This document shows positions 1-10,679 of a DNA stretch of 64,000 bases, piece by piece (the first letter of the stretch is position 1; each line of letters opens with the position of its first letter). Made by a program: the position numbers and the translations under genes. This DNA comes from Laburnicola sp. R22_1 (lineage: Eukaryota; Ascomycota; Dothideomycetes; Pleosporales; Didymosphaeriaceae). The notes below the pieces were generated by a model. It had not been told where the DNA came from. It did not search any database and worked only from the letters and a program-made list of their open reading frames with translations. The DNA lies in assembly GCA_014281115.1 (NCBI GenBank), contig JACONQ010000011.1, forward strand, positions 2,627,229-2,691,228, written 5' to 3'.

Positions 1-178
1 GAGCGGCAGGGCAGGACGAGATGGGTCGCGCAGCGAGGCAGTGTTGATGGTGCAGGAGGGGGCACAGCGAGCGGCCGAGGACAAGCAAGAGGAGAAGGAG
101 CATGAATTGGTGCGAGCGTTAGTAGGAGAAGGCGAGGCAGCGACGTGCAGGCGGGTGGTGTTAGGTAGGTATTTAGTT
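1..178 (+). other. unidentified charged coding fragment left of hAT1
   Basis: An open frame runs through this stretch, rich in Glu, Arg and Gln, and is cut by the left end of hAT1. It is GC-rich compared with what follows. It is probably the left part of the same retroelement whose 3' end lies at 3367-3775, because hAT1 separates the two, but I see no diagnostic motif and the family is unknown. It continues beyond the left edge of the window. Confidence 0.3.
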
Positions 179-3100
179 AGACTTGTCAACAAGCAAGTAA
201 CTAACTTGCAAGCCTTGCTTGTTAAACTTGGGTAATAACCAATTCAAGCAAGCTAAGTTCGCTTATACAAATTTACCAAGCAATTTAAGTTTTAATAGAA
301 AACTTGCTTGGTAAACTTGAATAACTTGGGTGTTTGGGCTGTCAGAGTTGATTTTTGTGAGGTTTTCAAGTTACTAGTAAAAGCGATTTCGGGATAGTTT
401 TCTAGTGTTGAGATTAGCTTAGTTAGCTCCAGCCACCTGATTTCGCGCGTTTGTTTGAACTTACCGCGTACTTGTTGCTCTACAACGCCTATCCTAGTGC
501 CCACCCCAGTACTTTGCTGCCTCTTTTGCTGCCTTATAGCCTATCATGCCCGTCTCTAGAGCTGCTAAAGCTGCTGGCAGAGGCAGCAAACGCGCTGTAG
601 GACACGCCGAAACAACCCCCGACCCTTCCTCTAAACGCGCCCGCGTCTTCCACGGCAAAGGCACCGAAAGCCAGCCTATAGAGCTACTGGAGAGCCAGCA
701 ATGGCCGCCTGCCTCGCCGGCTGTACAGGCGATCGACCCAACAGTTGAGCAGCCGCAGCGGCGGCGCTCACCGCGCAAAGCGCTAGCGGACGCGGCGTCC
801 TAGGCCACTAAAAAGCGCCTATTCGAGTTGCAGTCGCGTAATAGAGTGGCTAACAAGGCTATTATTAAGTCTGTAGCTAGCAGCAAAGCGGCCATAGTGG
901 CCAGTTTCGACGAGGATAACCGCGAGGAGGGGCAGTTCGACAAGCGTTTTGCGGATAACTTTAACGGCATTAACTAGGATCGTTTAAAGCGCTTTTGTAA
1001 GCCTCCGCGCACTTAGAAGCGGGCTAAAAGCTAGATTTACAACTATAGTTACCGCGTCGCGCTGCGAAGTAGGCCTAAGGAGCTCTACTTCGTCTGCAAG
1101 TACTGCTATTAGCATCGTTCAAATGAAGGGATTTTTAAGGTTACGCAGTCAACAACAGCCGCGATCTCTTATCTAGGGTAGCTAAAGGCGGGCTACAACC
1201 TTAGCAAAGCTGGCAGCAAAGTTGCTAAGCGGAAGCTGCCACCTGGCTAGAAGTCGCTGGTGATGGTAGCCGGTTCTGGTATAGAAGTCAGTCAAGAAAT
1301 CGCCAACGAGATAGGCAACTTTAACGTACAGGGTTTCCGCTTTGCTGTTGTTACGTGGCTTCTTAAGAACAATCACCCGCTCAGCGAACTCGAATCGCCC
1401 GCCTTTCGTGCCTTAATTAGCTTTGCCAACCCTGAGGCAGAAGCAGCGCTATAGGCAAGTCACAATAGCGTGTCGTCGTACGCGATAAGACTCTACGAAT
1501 TTATGCTACCGAAAGTCGTTACGGCGCTGTCCGAATCGAGGAGCAAGATCTATATAAGCTTTAACGGTTGGACAACAAAGGGAGGCAAGCGCGGCTTTTT
1601 TGGAGTTGTAGCTTACTACGCTGATGCGTTGGGCAAGCTGGTAGACTTGCCTATAGCGCTGCCGCAGCTGGCGGGCGCCCACACTAGTGAGAGGATTGCT
1701 GAGGTCGTTACTTAAACGCTGCAGAAGTTTGGGATAGGTTTATTGAAGCTAGGCTGCTTTGTGCTCGATAACGCCTACGCCAACGATACTGTAGTTAGCT
1801 GCCTTGCTGGTTAGTACGGCTTTACTGCCTCTCACTACCGCCTCTGCTGCGGTCCACATACAATTAATCTTGTTGCCTAGGCGATTATTTTTGGCAAGAA
1901 TCCTGACTTATACGATAACGACGCAATGGAGCTAAGAGATAAGGAGCAACTAATGGCGGAATGGCGCAAAGACGGCCCTTTGGGCGTACTTATTGATGTG
2001 ATCAACTATATACAAACGCCTCAGCAATACGACAAGTTTAACCACTTTCAGCGCCTCGCTAACACGGAGCTACCGACGCACGAAAAGAAATCAATATTAG
2101 AGCCTATTAAGGCGGTTGTTACGCGCTGGAACTCGTACTATAGCTGCTTCAAACGCGCTGCTAAGCTACAGCACGCCGTCAGCAACTACGCCAACTACCA
2201 CATACAGCGCACGCGCAACCTCGACGATATCGCCAAAAGACGCGGCAATAAGCTCCCTAACGTGCCAAAATGGATGCGATCAGACGGCCTAAATAGCGCG
2301 GACTGGGCGGTGATTACAGAGTATATTGACGCGCTTAAGCCGCTTAAAGACGCTACGAAGTAGCTTGAAAGTTGTGGTAAGTTAGGCAGGTTTGGCGCGC
2401 TTTACTCAGTTATCCTAGTCTTTAAAACGCTACTCCACGAGCTTGAGCTGCGCGTTAAGCAGTATAAGAGCGTCAACTTCGAGCAACCTGGCGCTCTGGA
2501 GGATCATATACCCATTAACCTTCGCGCTGCCTGGGCTAAAGCCGATGACTACTACGCCAAACTTGACGCAAGTCCTTACCCGTACGCCGCTACAATCCTC
2601 CACCCATACTACAAGCGCTACTGTGATCGTAGCTAGCGCAAAAAGCCAGACTAGTTGGCAAAAAACAACGCTGCGTTTGAGCAGCTTTGGCGGCAATACA
2701 GGCCAACCAACGCGCCAAAAAGCAGCCCAGCTGCGCAGTCTAGCGATCTCGAAGACGCCATTACCGCGATAGCTAACGCCAACGATAGCGACGACGACAA
2801 CGAGGACATAGATAAGTACAAGCGGTGGAAGAAACTGGAGCTAAAATGGACACGCGAGCAGCTCAAAGACGGTTGCTGCCCTATCCGTTACTGGATTGAA
2901 CTGGCGCCAAAATACCCCAATTTATCGCGCTTAGCAATCGACGTTCTAACAATCCCCGCCTCTAGCTGCGAGTGCGAGCGCCTCTTCAGCGAGCTTAGTG
3001 ATCTATTAGAGCCAAAAAGACGCAAAATCAGAGCTTAGTTGCTAGCAGCTTTGCAATATATTCGAGCTTGGCAGCAAGCTGGTTTCGAACGCCCAGCTGA

Positions 3101-3365
3101 CAGTATCGCTGAGAAGCTTGAAGCACTAGTTACCGACGATGAGCTAGGCCAGCAATATGGGATATGCGACTAGGAGTCGTCTCAGCAGTAATTTGTACCT
3201 ACTTCGACTCTGTACGACATAAATTCTATCAAGCAAGCAAGCAAGTCTCAAGCAATTAGCACGAAAACTTCACCCAAGTCAAGCAAGTCAAGTTCCTAAC
3301 AAGCTGGAATACAAGCAAGTCAAGTTCGAGCTCGAAACTTGCTTGACTTGCTTGTTGACAAGTCT
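179..3365 (+). mobile_element. hAT1, RIP-degraded hAT DNA transposon
   Basis: The two ends are perfect 20-bp inverted repeats (179-198 and 3346-3365), starting AGACTTGTCAACAAGCAAGT. Just inside both ends there are many short CTTGCTTG/CAAGCAAG motifs, the sort of subterminal repeats hAT transposases bind. The flanking octamers (171-178 and 3366-3373) match at 5 of 8 positions, and two or three of the differences are transitions, so an 8-bp target duplication blurred by RIP is likely. The interior is one transposase frame with many RIP-type stops. The element sits in retroelement debris. Confidence 0.85.
546..3191 (+). pseudogene. hAT transposase (hAT1), RIP-inactivated
   Basis: One frame from ATG 546 to TAA 3189 with no frameshift, broken by many TAG/TAA codons. 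The order matches a BED-finger hAT transposase: a basic N-terminus; a zinc-finger remnant near 1090-1160 (Cys-Lys-Tyr-Cys); an RNase-H-like core with FNGWTTKGGKRGFF (about 1560) and LDNAYANDT (about 1755); TRWNSYYSCFKRA (about 2120); and a C-terminal dimerisation block with LSRLAIDVLTIPASSCECER near 2925. Stops replace residues retained in hAT2, for example Trp at the equivalent of 1452. It would have cut and pasted hAT1 as a nuclear dimer; it is now dead. Confidence 0.88.
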
Positions 3366-3366
3366 G

Positions 3367-3606
3367 CTTAGCACAGAACGCGAAGCAATTAGGATCTTAA
3401 TACTGGCTCTAGGAGACGTCCTACTATTAGGGACGCCTGTAGTATAGAGCGAGGTCCACCAACACTGCAACAGCGGACAGCTACCTACCTAGGACTGCAC
3501 TAATACAGAGACTAGTTCTCAACCTAAATACAGCTGCCACACAAAGGCAAAAGGGGACCTATAGCCAATATCAGCTTTAAATATGCGTTTAAACCTAAAG
3601 GGGGTG
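3367..3606 (+). mobile_element. 3' interior of an LTR retroelement with polypurine tract
   Basis: This stretch lies between hAT1 and an LTR and ends in a purine run (CTAAAGGGGGTG, about 3595-3606) directly before the LTR, as a plus-strand primer site should. No protein domain is recognisable; frames are broken by TAG/TAA. It and 1-178 are probably the two sides of the hAT1 insertion. A Copia or Gypsy assignment is not possible from what is here. Confidence 0.5.
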
Positions 3607-3775
3607 TGTAAGCAGCCTAGAGCTATGTTATATAACAACATTAGTCTTATAAGTTAGCTCGCCTACTATATACAAGTCTCTAATCTCTCTATATACGATA
3701 CACAGGCATATACACATCTGAACACAGATACTTCTACAATATACACTTTCTACACATACTACCCACCTGCTTACA
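3607..3775 (+). repeat. 3' LTR, 169 bp
   Basis: It starts TGTAAGCAG and ends CTGCTTACA, a 9-bp terminal inverted repeat with canonical TG...CA ends, and follows a polypurine tract. Fot1 element Y resumes immediately at 3776 inside its transposase frame, so the retroelement was inserted into Y and the rest of Y should lie beyond the left edge. TAACG or ATAAC would be the expected 5-bp target duplication. Confidence 0.65.
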
Positions 3776-4625
3776 TAACGTGAGATCCATGCCCATCAAG
3801 GACTAGGAGTCGCCACTGCCGTCGAGCCTTCTCCTTTGTACAGCGATCAAACACCTATTTGAGCCATTGAAGCCCTATCTCATTGTTTGACCATCCAGAG
3901 GTTAATGAGGTGATAAATGCCGTATAAGAGATGTTAATTTCTTCTACCCAGCTTGATTGTAGGCTCCCGGCGTCAGATTGATAGATCAGTGATAGATCAA
4001 CAGCAGATCCGTCGGCGCATATACATGCGATGAGCGAGATCCACTCACGGCTGCCATCCTAGATAGATTGCCTCACTTGGCGACTCTCATATAGAGGCCT
4101 ATCAAAGATCCTTTTTGACCTGCCAGTGATGCCAAGTAGGAAGCCTTTCTCGTCCATATTGTACGTATGCTGAGGCTCTACGCCATACTTCGTGATTTTC
4201 TCATATAGAAGCTCAAAGTAGAGCTTATATTTTGCCCCTAAATCAGCTTTGTGGCGATTGCTGTCAAGCCTAGTCGTCCATCGTGAGACTAAGGAGTCGC
4301 GGTGGCGCCTAACAAAGCGATTAACCCATTGTATAGAGACGTCCTTTTTGGCCATAATTGATGCAAAGTTCTAGATCATCTAACGCGTAGGAGGTAGACC
4401 TCTCTAAGTAAGACGCTGTATATACTGCAGGAGCTCAGATTCTTGTTGTTGGTTGAGATTTTGGCGAGTCTGTACTGGCTGTGTACGCGTCTGTATAACG
4501 CGTCTATGCCGGCGCGTCAACGTTGACCGCACAACACCAAATTCTTTTGCAACTTTTTAATACGAGAAAGTTTCCCTAGGGTTTTGTGAGTCGATAGCGA
4601 TAATTTCAGCCTTAATCGGATCCAT
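3776..4625 (-). pseudogene. Fot1-type transposase of Y, N-terminal half
   Basis: Starts at ATG 4625 with the MDPIKAEI type N-terminus shared by the neighbouring Fot1 elements. A Psq-type helix-turn-helix comes first, then a CENP-B-type DNA-binding block (QYIQRL, RGLPPTR), then the start of the DDE domain with YNMDEKGFLLGITGRSKR near 4145-4170, giving the first catalytic Asp. The frame reaches LLVLDGHGSHV, with the second Asp, and is cut at 3776 by the LTR, so the C-terminal third is missing. Several TAG/TAA stops replace Gln or Trp. Confidence 0.75.
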
Positions 4626-4683
4626 ATTAGTGGAGATGCGGCGCGTCAAAATTGAAGTCCTATATCTGTTGGGGTGCGCGTTA

Positions 4684-6796
4684 CTGTGTCCGTGCACTCA
4701 ACGCCCGGATTCAGTCAACGCCCCGCTGAACACCATAGCAGCTTAACTAAAATAAGGCTGCAGAGCCACACAAAATCGCTATTATTACGAGATTTTGTAG
4801 TAGAGTACTATTTTGATGCTTGCGATTCACCTGTGCTACTTATATTTACTTGGAAGCTTAACGTTGCGGCCGTGCCGCGTGGTCTTAGGTGGAGCTGCTG
4901 ATGCGGCACCTGAAGCCTCCTAAGTAGTTATAGTATTAACTACGCGTTTCTAACGCTTATTGCTCTGTATAGATGGCTGCAAGGCCTTTCTCTTACCCTT
5001 TTAGGTAGATTGTAGAGCTTTTGCATCGTCGCGAGCTTCTCTCTGGCGAGCACGCTCTGCTGCCTTCTCAGCCTTCTCCTTCTCCTTAGCTACCTTGGCT
5101 GCCTCCCTCGCCACACGCTTCTCCTCTGCAATTTTCTCCTTGCATAGCTTAGCTGCCTTCTTCAACTCAGCCTTCTCAGCTTTTTGAAGCTTCTGCTCCT
5201 TCTCCTCTTGTTCCTTTACAGACTGACGTACGCGAGCCTCCCTAACCTTCCTTGGTAACCAGAAAACCGCCCCCCTATAGTACTCTTGACGTTGTTGCAG
5301 ATCTAGAGGTTTTCCCTTCTTCTTGTGCTTCCTTTTCGTAGTAAGAGCCTCTCTTAACCCAGCAATCTCATGGTGAAGTAACTCATTTTGAACTGAGATG
5401 TGGTGGAGTGAGCGGCTAAGCTTCTGCGCGTCCTTACTACTCTGATCTTCTACTGCGGATCGTACAAGGCGGTCTAGTTTACGCCAGTTAGATCCGCTGA
5501 GTACTGACGTAGAGCTCTCTCGCGATTCCTGCTCATCTAGGGTAGTGTTGGTGAACCTTTTGAGTATAACCTCTGGGTTGAATGGTGATATGCCTGTTGC
5601 TTCAAAAGACTTAAGTATCGTCTCCTCCTTAAAAGAGCTCGTCCAGGCCTCCCAGAATAGAGGGAAGAAGTCCCCTTTCTTAATAGGGAGGAGTCCCTGG
5701 CTCTGGTGGAGGTGATCTGATAGCTCCTTTGAGTACGCAGTTGATAGAGGCTTAAATAGAACCACATCAAGTGGCTGAAGCGTGTGGGTTGAATGAGGGG
5801 GGAAGATGGCTAGGAGTATCCTGTTACAGTCGCAATAGTCGATAAAATCCATAGTAACGTGAGATCCATAGCCATTAAGGATGAGTAACTAGTAAGACCG
5901 TTGAGCTTTTGCCTTGGTGTAGCGATTAAACACCTGTTCAAGCCAGGCAAGGCCGATATTGTTGTTTGTCCAGCCTGAAGGCGACGAGTAAATGTGTACT
6001 GAGTGCTCTCCTGCCTTAATATCCTCTACCCAGCTTAATTGTATAGCCTTGTTGGTAGCCTAATAGATAAGGCTTGGCGGCAAGGCTGATCTATCAGCGC
6101 AAACACACGCTAGGAGGGTAATCCATTCACGAGAGCCATCTTAGAGAGATGCTATAACCTCCTTATTCTCCCACATTCGTCTGCTGAACACTCGTTTTGA
6201 TCGGCTAGTGATACCAATTAAGAAGCCTTTTTCATCCATATTATACGTGTGACGAGGCTCGATGTCATATTCCTTGATTTTGGCACCCAGGAGATCAAAA
6301 TACAGGCTGTATTTATCCCCTGAGTCGGCTTGGTGGCGATTGCTGTCCATACCAGCTGCCCATCGAGAGATCAGATGGATGTTGTGTCGGTTGATGAAGC
6401 GAGTAACCCAGCTCTCGCTCACTGGCTCCTTGGCTATTGTTGACGCGAAATTTCGTATCATCTCTCTTGTGGGTGGCAAGTGACGCGCTGTAAGCCCTTC
6501 AATGTATTGTACAAGCTCCTGCTCTTGTTGGGGACTGAGTTTCCGTCGGTTAAACCCCGCAGTTGCACGCGTCGTTTGAATCGCTTGGTGCCTTCGCGAC
6601 AGCGTACTTCGATCAACGCCATGCTTGCTAGCGATCTTAGTATAAGAGAAAGATTCTTCTGACCTTAGCGATTCTATTTCTTTAATTGCAGCCTCAATTG
6701 AGCTCATATTGGTGGCGTTATGGCGTGTTGAAATTTGGGGTGGTTTGCGTTCAGCGGGGCGTTGACTGAATCCGGGCGTTGAGTGCACGGACACAG
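4684..6796 (-). mobile_element. Fot1/pogo-like element Z, nested in Y
   Basis: Inverted terminal repeats of about 48 bp, starting CTGTGTCCGTGCACTCAACG at 4684 and ending with the complement at 6796. They are flanked by the TA duplication (4682-4683 and 6797-6798). Length is 2.1 kb with one transposase gene on the minus strand. Joining the flanks restores the 5' part of Y, showing Z inserted into Y upstream of its transposase start. Confidence 0.9.
4836..6707 (-). pseudogene. Fot1/pogo-type transposase of Z, nearly complete
   Basis: One frame of about 623 codons from ATG 6707 to TAG 4836, interrupted by a few TAA/TAG codons (near 6141, 5001 and in the last 60 codons) but by no frameshift. Order: helix-turn-helix (about 30-80 of the protein), CENP-B-type block (LPPTREMIRNFAS), then the DDE domain with YNMDEKGFLIG near 6215-6245. 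The second Asp motif sits at LNGYGSHVTMDFIDYC near 5830-5880, followed by the family signature PPHSTHTLQPLDV. The tail is a Lys/Glu/Ala-rich coiled coil (5030-5260) and a basic end RHGRNVKLPSKYK. This is the least damaged Fot1 copy after B. Confidence 0.85.
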
Positions 6797-6993
6797 TAGT
6801 GTCTCTGCGCACTGACTGTCTCGGCAGGGTACCCTGTCTCGGCAGTCAATGCGCACCGTCACTCAATGCGCAACCCCAACGTAATCGCTCAGCCAGCAAT
6901 ATGAAGCTATAGAGCTCTACACAAAAGCTTTTATCGCGAGATTTTCTAGAGTTGGCTTCTCATAGAGCTATAGATGATTGCTAGCTAGTCAGA

Positions 6994-8752
6994 TTATAGA
7001 TATCTGCTTGGTGTTCTGATTATACGGCCACAGCGCGATAATGGCGTTAATGGCGCAGATGCCGCCGCATCAACGCGTACAGGTGCTGGCGTAGATTTCT
7101 TCCTCTTTGTAACTGTATAAGTAGCTTTTAAAGCTTTCTGACTTCCCTTTTTGGCAATTTTAAGACGTTTTTGAAGTTATTGTTGAGTCTTGCGAGCCTG
7201 TTGACGGAGGCGTCGCTCAGCAGCTTGATCAGCTTTCTCCTTAGCGCGCGCATCTCTAGCTGCTGCCCGCTTAACGCGCTTCTCCTGCTGTAAACGAGCT
7301 TTAAGCTGTTTATTAGCTATATAGATCTCTTGCTGCTAAGCTTTTTGGAGTTGTAACTGTTGTTTTTCAGCCTCCTACTAGCTAAGCGAGTTACGCGCCC
7401 TCTGTACGCGGGCAGGTGACCAGAAAACTGCTCCTCCATGCCACTCCTTAGGTTGCTCTAAGGGCAGAGTCTTGCCTTTTGTTTGACGCTGTTTCTGGTT
7501 TGCAAGAGCTTCTCAGAGACCCTTATTTTCATACTCTAGGAGCTGCTTTTGTACAAAGATTGAGTGTATCGTCTGGCTTAGCTTACGCGACTCCTTAGTC
7601 GCGATATCCTTTATAGTGGAGCGTAACAGTCGCTCTATTTTACGCCAATCTAACGCGCTAAGTACTAAGGTAGAGCTTACTAGTGATTCTGGCTCTGGCA
7701 GAGTCTCTTTGTTAAACCTTTTAAGGATAGGCGTTGGATCTGGCGGCGAGATACCTGTACACTTAAAAGCTTTGGTAATTAACTGCGGCGTAACTAACAT
7801 CGTCCAGGCCTTCCAGAATAGCGTAAAGAAGTCTCTTTTGGCGATTGTTGACAGTCCTTGGCTCCTATACAGGTATCTGGAGAGCTCGTCAGAGTAGGCA
7901 GCTGAGAGAGACTTAAATACGCAGACGTTAAGAGGCTGCAGCGTATAAGTCGCATGAGGGGGAAATATCGCAAGGAGGATCTTATTCTAATCGCAGTAGT
8001 TGATAAAATCCATAGTAACGTAAGATCCATGCCCATTAAGGACTAGAAGTCGCCACTACTGTTAAGCCTTCTCCTTTGTACAGCGATCAAACACCTATTT
8101 AAGCCATTGAAGCCCTATCTTATTGTTTGACTATCTAGAGGTTAATAAGGTGATAAAGACTCTGTGAGAATTGACGTTGATTTCTTCAACCCAGCTTGAT
8201 TGTAGAGTCGCGGCGTCAGATCGATAGATTAGCGCTAGATTAACAGTAGATCCGTCGGCGCATATACATGCGATAAGCGAGATCCACTTATGGTTGCCGT
8301 CCTATATAGATTGCCTTACTTAGCGACTCTTATATAGAGGCCTATCGAAGATCCTTTTTAAGCGGCTAGTGATACTAAGGAGGAAGCCTTTCTCGTCCAT
8401 ATTGTACGTATGCTAAGGCTCTACACTATACTCTATAATTTTCTTGTGTAGAAGCTCAAAGTAGAGCCTGTATTTTGCCTCTAAATTAGCCTTGTGGCGA
8501 TTGCTGTTAAGCCTAGTCGTCTATTGTAAGATTAAGGAGTTAGGTTGCGCCTAACAAAGCGATCAACCTAGGACATGCTAACGTCTCTTTTTGCTATATA
8601 GGAAGCAAAATTTTGTATTATCTGCCGTGTAGGAGGAAGGCCACGCTTAGTAAGGTAGGTGATATATTGTAGAAGCCCCTTTTCTTGTTGTGGATGGAGT
8701 AGACGGCGTGTACCATCAGTGATAGTACGCGCCTGCGCGTCAACGTAGAGCG
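6994..8752 (-). pseudogene. Fot1-type transposase of A, C-terminal portion
   Basis: Everything downstream of the C insertion. It runs from the helix-turn-helix (STLTRRR) through YNMDEKGFLLSITSRLKR (about 8360-8400) and LNGHGSYVTMDFINYC (about 8000-8040) to PPHATYTLQPLNV. A SALDWRKIERLLRS block follows near 7620-7670, and the basic C-terminus GRIIRTPSRYL ends at TAA 6994. There are many RIP-type stops, and a one-base indel near 8720 moves the frame. The first 31 codons are at 16698-16791. Confidence 0.8.
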
Positions 8753-8848
8753 TACCGTACCCTAGCTTGGCAGTCCGTGCAACGCGTCACTCCATGCAAC
8801 ACCCCGCCATGCAACACCCCAACTTTGACGCGCCATATCTCCACCAAT

Positions 8849-10679
8849 ATGGATCCAATTGAGGCTGCGATAGCAGCAATCGAATCGCGAGAGCCAGGAG
8901 AATCTTTCTCATATAGACAGGTTGCAAAGGATCACGGTGTTGTGACTTCTACACTGACGCGTCGGCACCAAGGCGTCACACAAGCAGGTGCAGCTGCCAA
9001 CTCCGCGCGTCGAAATATCAGCCAACAACAAGAAGTAGAGCTTCTACGATATATCAAACAGCTCACCGAACGTGGCCTTCCTCCTACAAGGCAGATGATA
9101 CAGAGCTTTGCTTCACATATAGCCAAAAAGCAGATCTTAATATCCTAGGTTGATCGCTTTGTACGGCGGAACAAGGAATCCTTAATATCTCAATAGACAG
9201 CCGGCATCGACAACAATCGCCACAAAGCTGATTCTCCAGCCAAATATAAGCTCTACTTCGAGCTCTTGCAGCGTAAGATCGAACAATATCAGATCGAGGC
9301 TCGAGATACGTACAATATGGACGAGAAAGGCTTCCTACTCGGCATCACCTCCCGCTCCAAGAGGATCTTCAATAGGCCTCTATACGAGGCCAAGGCTGTA
9401 AGGCAAGCAATACAAGATGGCAGCCATAAGTGGATATCGATCATAGCTTGTATATGCGCCGACGGATCTGCCTTAGCCCCAGGTCTCATCTATCAGGCCA
9501 GCTCTATCAACATACAATTAAGCTGGGCCGAGGATATCAATCCTGAACACCATCAGGCCTTTATCACGGTATCAGAATCTGGCTAGAGCAATAATCAGAT
9601 CGGCCTTGCATGGCTGCAACAGGTGTTTAATCAGCTCACAAAGCCAAAATCTGGACGATCGTATCGGCTATTGATCCTTAATGGCCATAGATCTTATATC
9701 ACAATGGACTTTATTGACTTTTGTAATCGCAATAGGATCCTGCTAGCCATATATCCGCCTCATTCTACGCATACGTTGCAGCCTCTTGATGTCTGCGTCT
9801 TCAAGCCTCTATCAACAGCATATTCGAACGAGCTATCAGCCTTCATAAACAACAGCCAGGGACTGGCCTCAATCACTAAGAGAGATTTCTTTAGCCTGTT
9901 CTGGCAGGCCTGGGTCAATACAATGAGGCAGCCATTAATCCTCCGGGCCTTTAAAGCTACAGGCATCTCCCCGCTCGATCCGACGACTATACTCAATAGA
10001 TTTGATCAGTCTCAACTATCTGAGCAAGGATCACGAGAAAGCTCAACCTCAGTACTCAGTGCTTCAGATTGGAGAAAGATCGATAGGCTACTAAGGGCCG
10101 CTGTGGATACAGGCGGAGATAATAAGGCCAAGAAGCTCAGTCGAACTGTACACCATATCTCTGTACAGAAACAGCTTTTGGAGCATGAAAACAATGGCCT
10201 CCGCGAGGCCCTATCGATACAGAAGAAGCGCTCAAAGCGAGGCAGGCCTTTACCTCTTGATCGGCCAGATAAGTATCATGGTGGAGCTGTTTTCTGGTCA
10301 CCTCATAGCGTGCAGCGGGCCCGCGATCGTCAACACCAAAAAGATATAGAGGATCAGCAAAAACAGCTTCAAAAAAGTGAGCAAGCAGAGGCTCGTCGGG
10401 CCAGCCAGCAGCTCAAGGCAAGACTTCTCCAGGAGAGGCGTATTGCTCGAGCAGCTGCTAGAGATGCGCGCGCAAAGCAGAGGGCCGATGAGGCTGCAGA
10501 TCGACGTCTCAAACAACAGGCCCGCAAGGCACAAAATCAACTTCAGAAACGTATCAGATTATCCCAAAAGGGTAATAAGAAGGCCTCAAAGCCTTCTAGC
10601 AGATCTATTAAGAAGAAACAGGCTCAGCGTGAGGCTGTAGATATTGATGAGGCCTCATCTGTTGCATCCGCCTCACAGT
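8849..10679 (+). pseudogene. Fot1-type transposase of B, near-intact, tail displaced
   Basis: Starts at ATG 8849 (MDPIEAAIAAIESREPGE). Only three stops (9146, about 9196 and 9584), all TAG, interrupt more than 600 codons. Domains: helix-turn-helix (VTSTLTRRHQG), CENP-B-type block (LPPTRQMIQSFAS), YNMDEKGFLLGITSRSKR near 9313-9366, LLILNGHRSYITMDFIDFC near 9670-9725, PPHSTHTLQPLDV near 9755, SASDWRKIDRLLR near 10065, then a coiled coil (10310-10560). hAT2 entered at codon A-S-Q-S; the last 14 codons and the stop (RRGRIIKTPSRYR) lie at 14357-14400. As it stands the frame runs into hAT2 and stops at 10732. Confidence 0.88.

Larger units (their letters stand above)
3776..6829 (-). mobile_element. 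Fot1/pogo-like element Y (left side interrupted, contains Z)
   Basis: The right terminal repeat ends CTCGGCAGGG at 6829 next to TA (6830-6831). The element is split by Z at TA 4682-4683 / 6797-6798 and on the left by the retroelement LTR. The transposase runs on the minus strand from 4625. The left terminal repeat is outside the window. It abuts element A with only one TA dinucleotide between them. Confidence 0.75.

Noticed and set aside
5001..5852. 283-codon frame at the C-terminal half of Z as a separate gene
   Set aside because: It is in phase with the N-terminal half at 6141-6707 and with the conserved basic tail at 4836; only RIP stops separate them.
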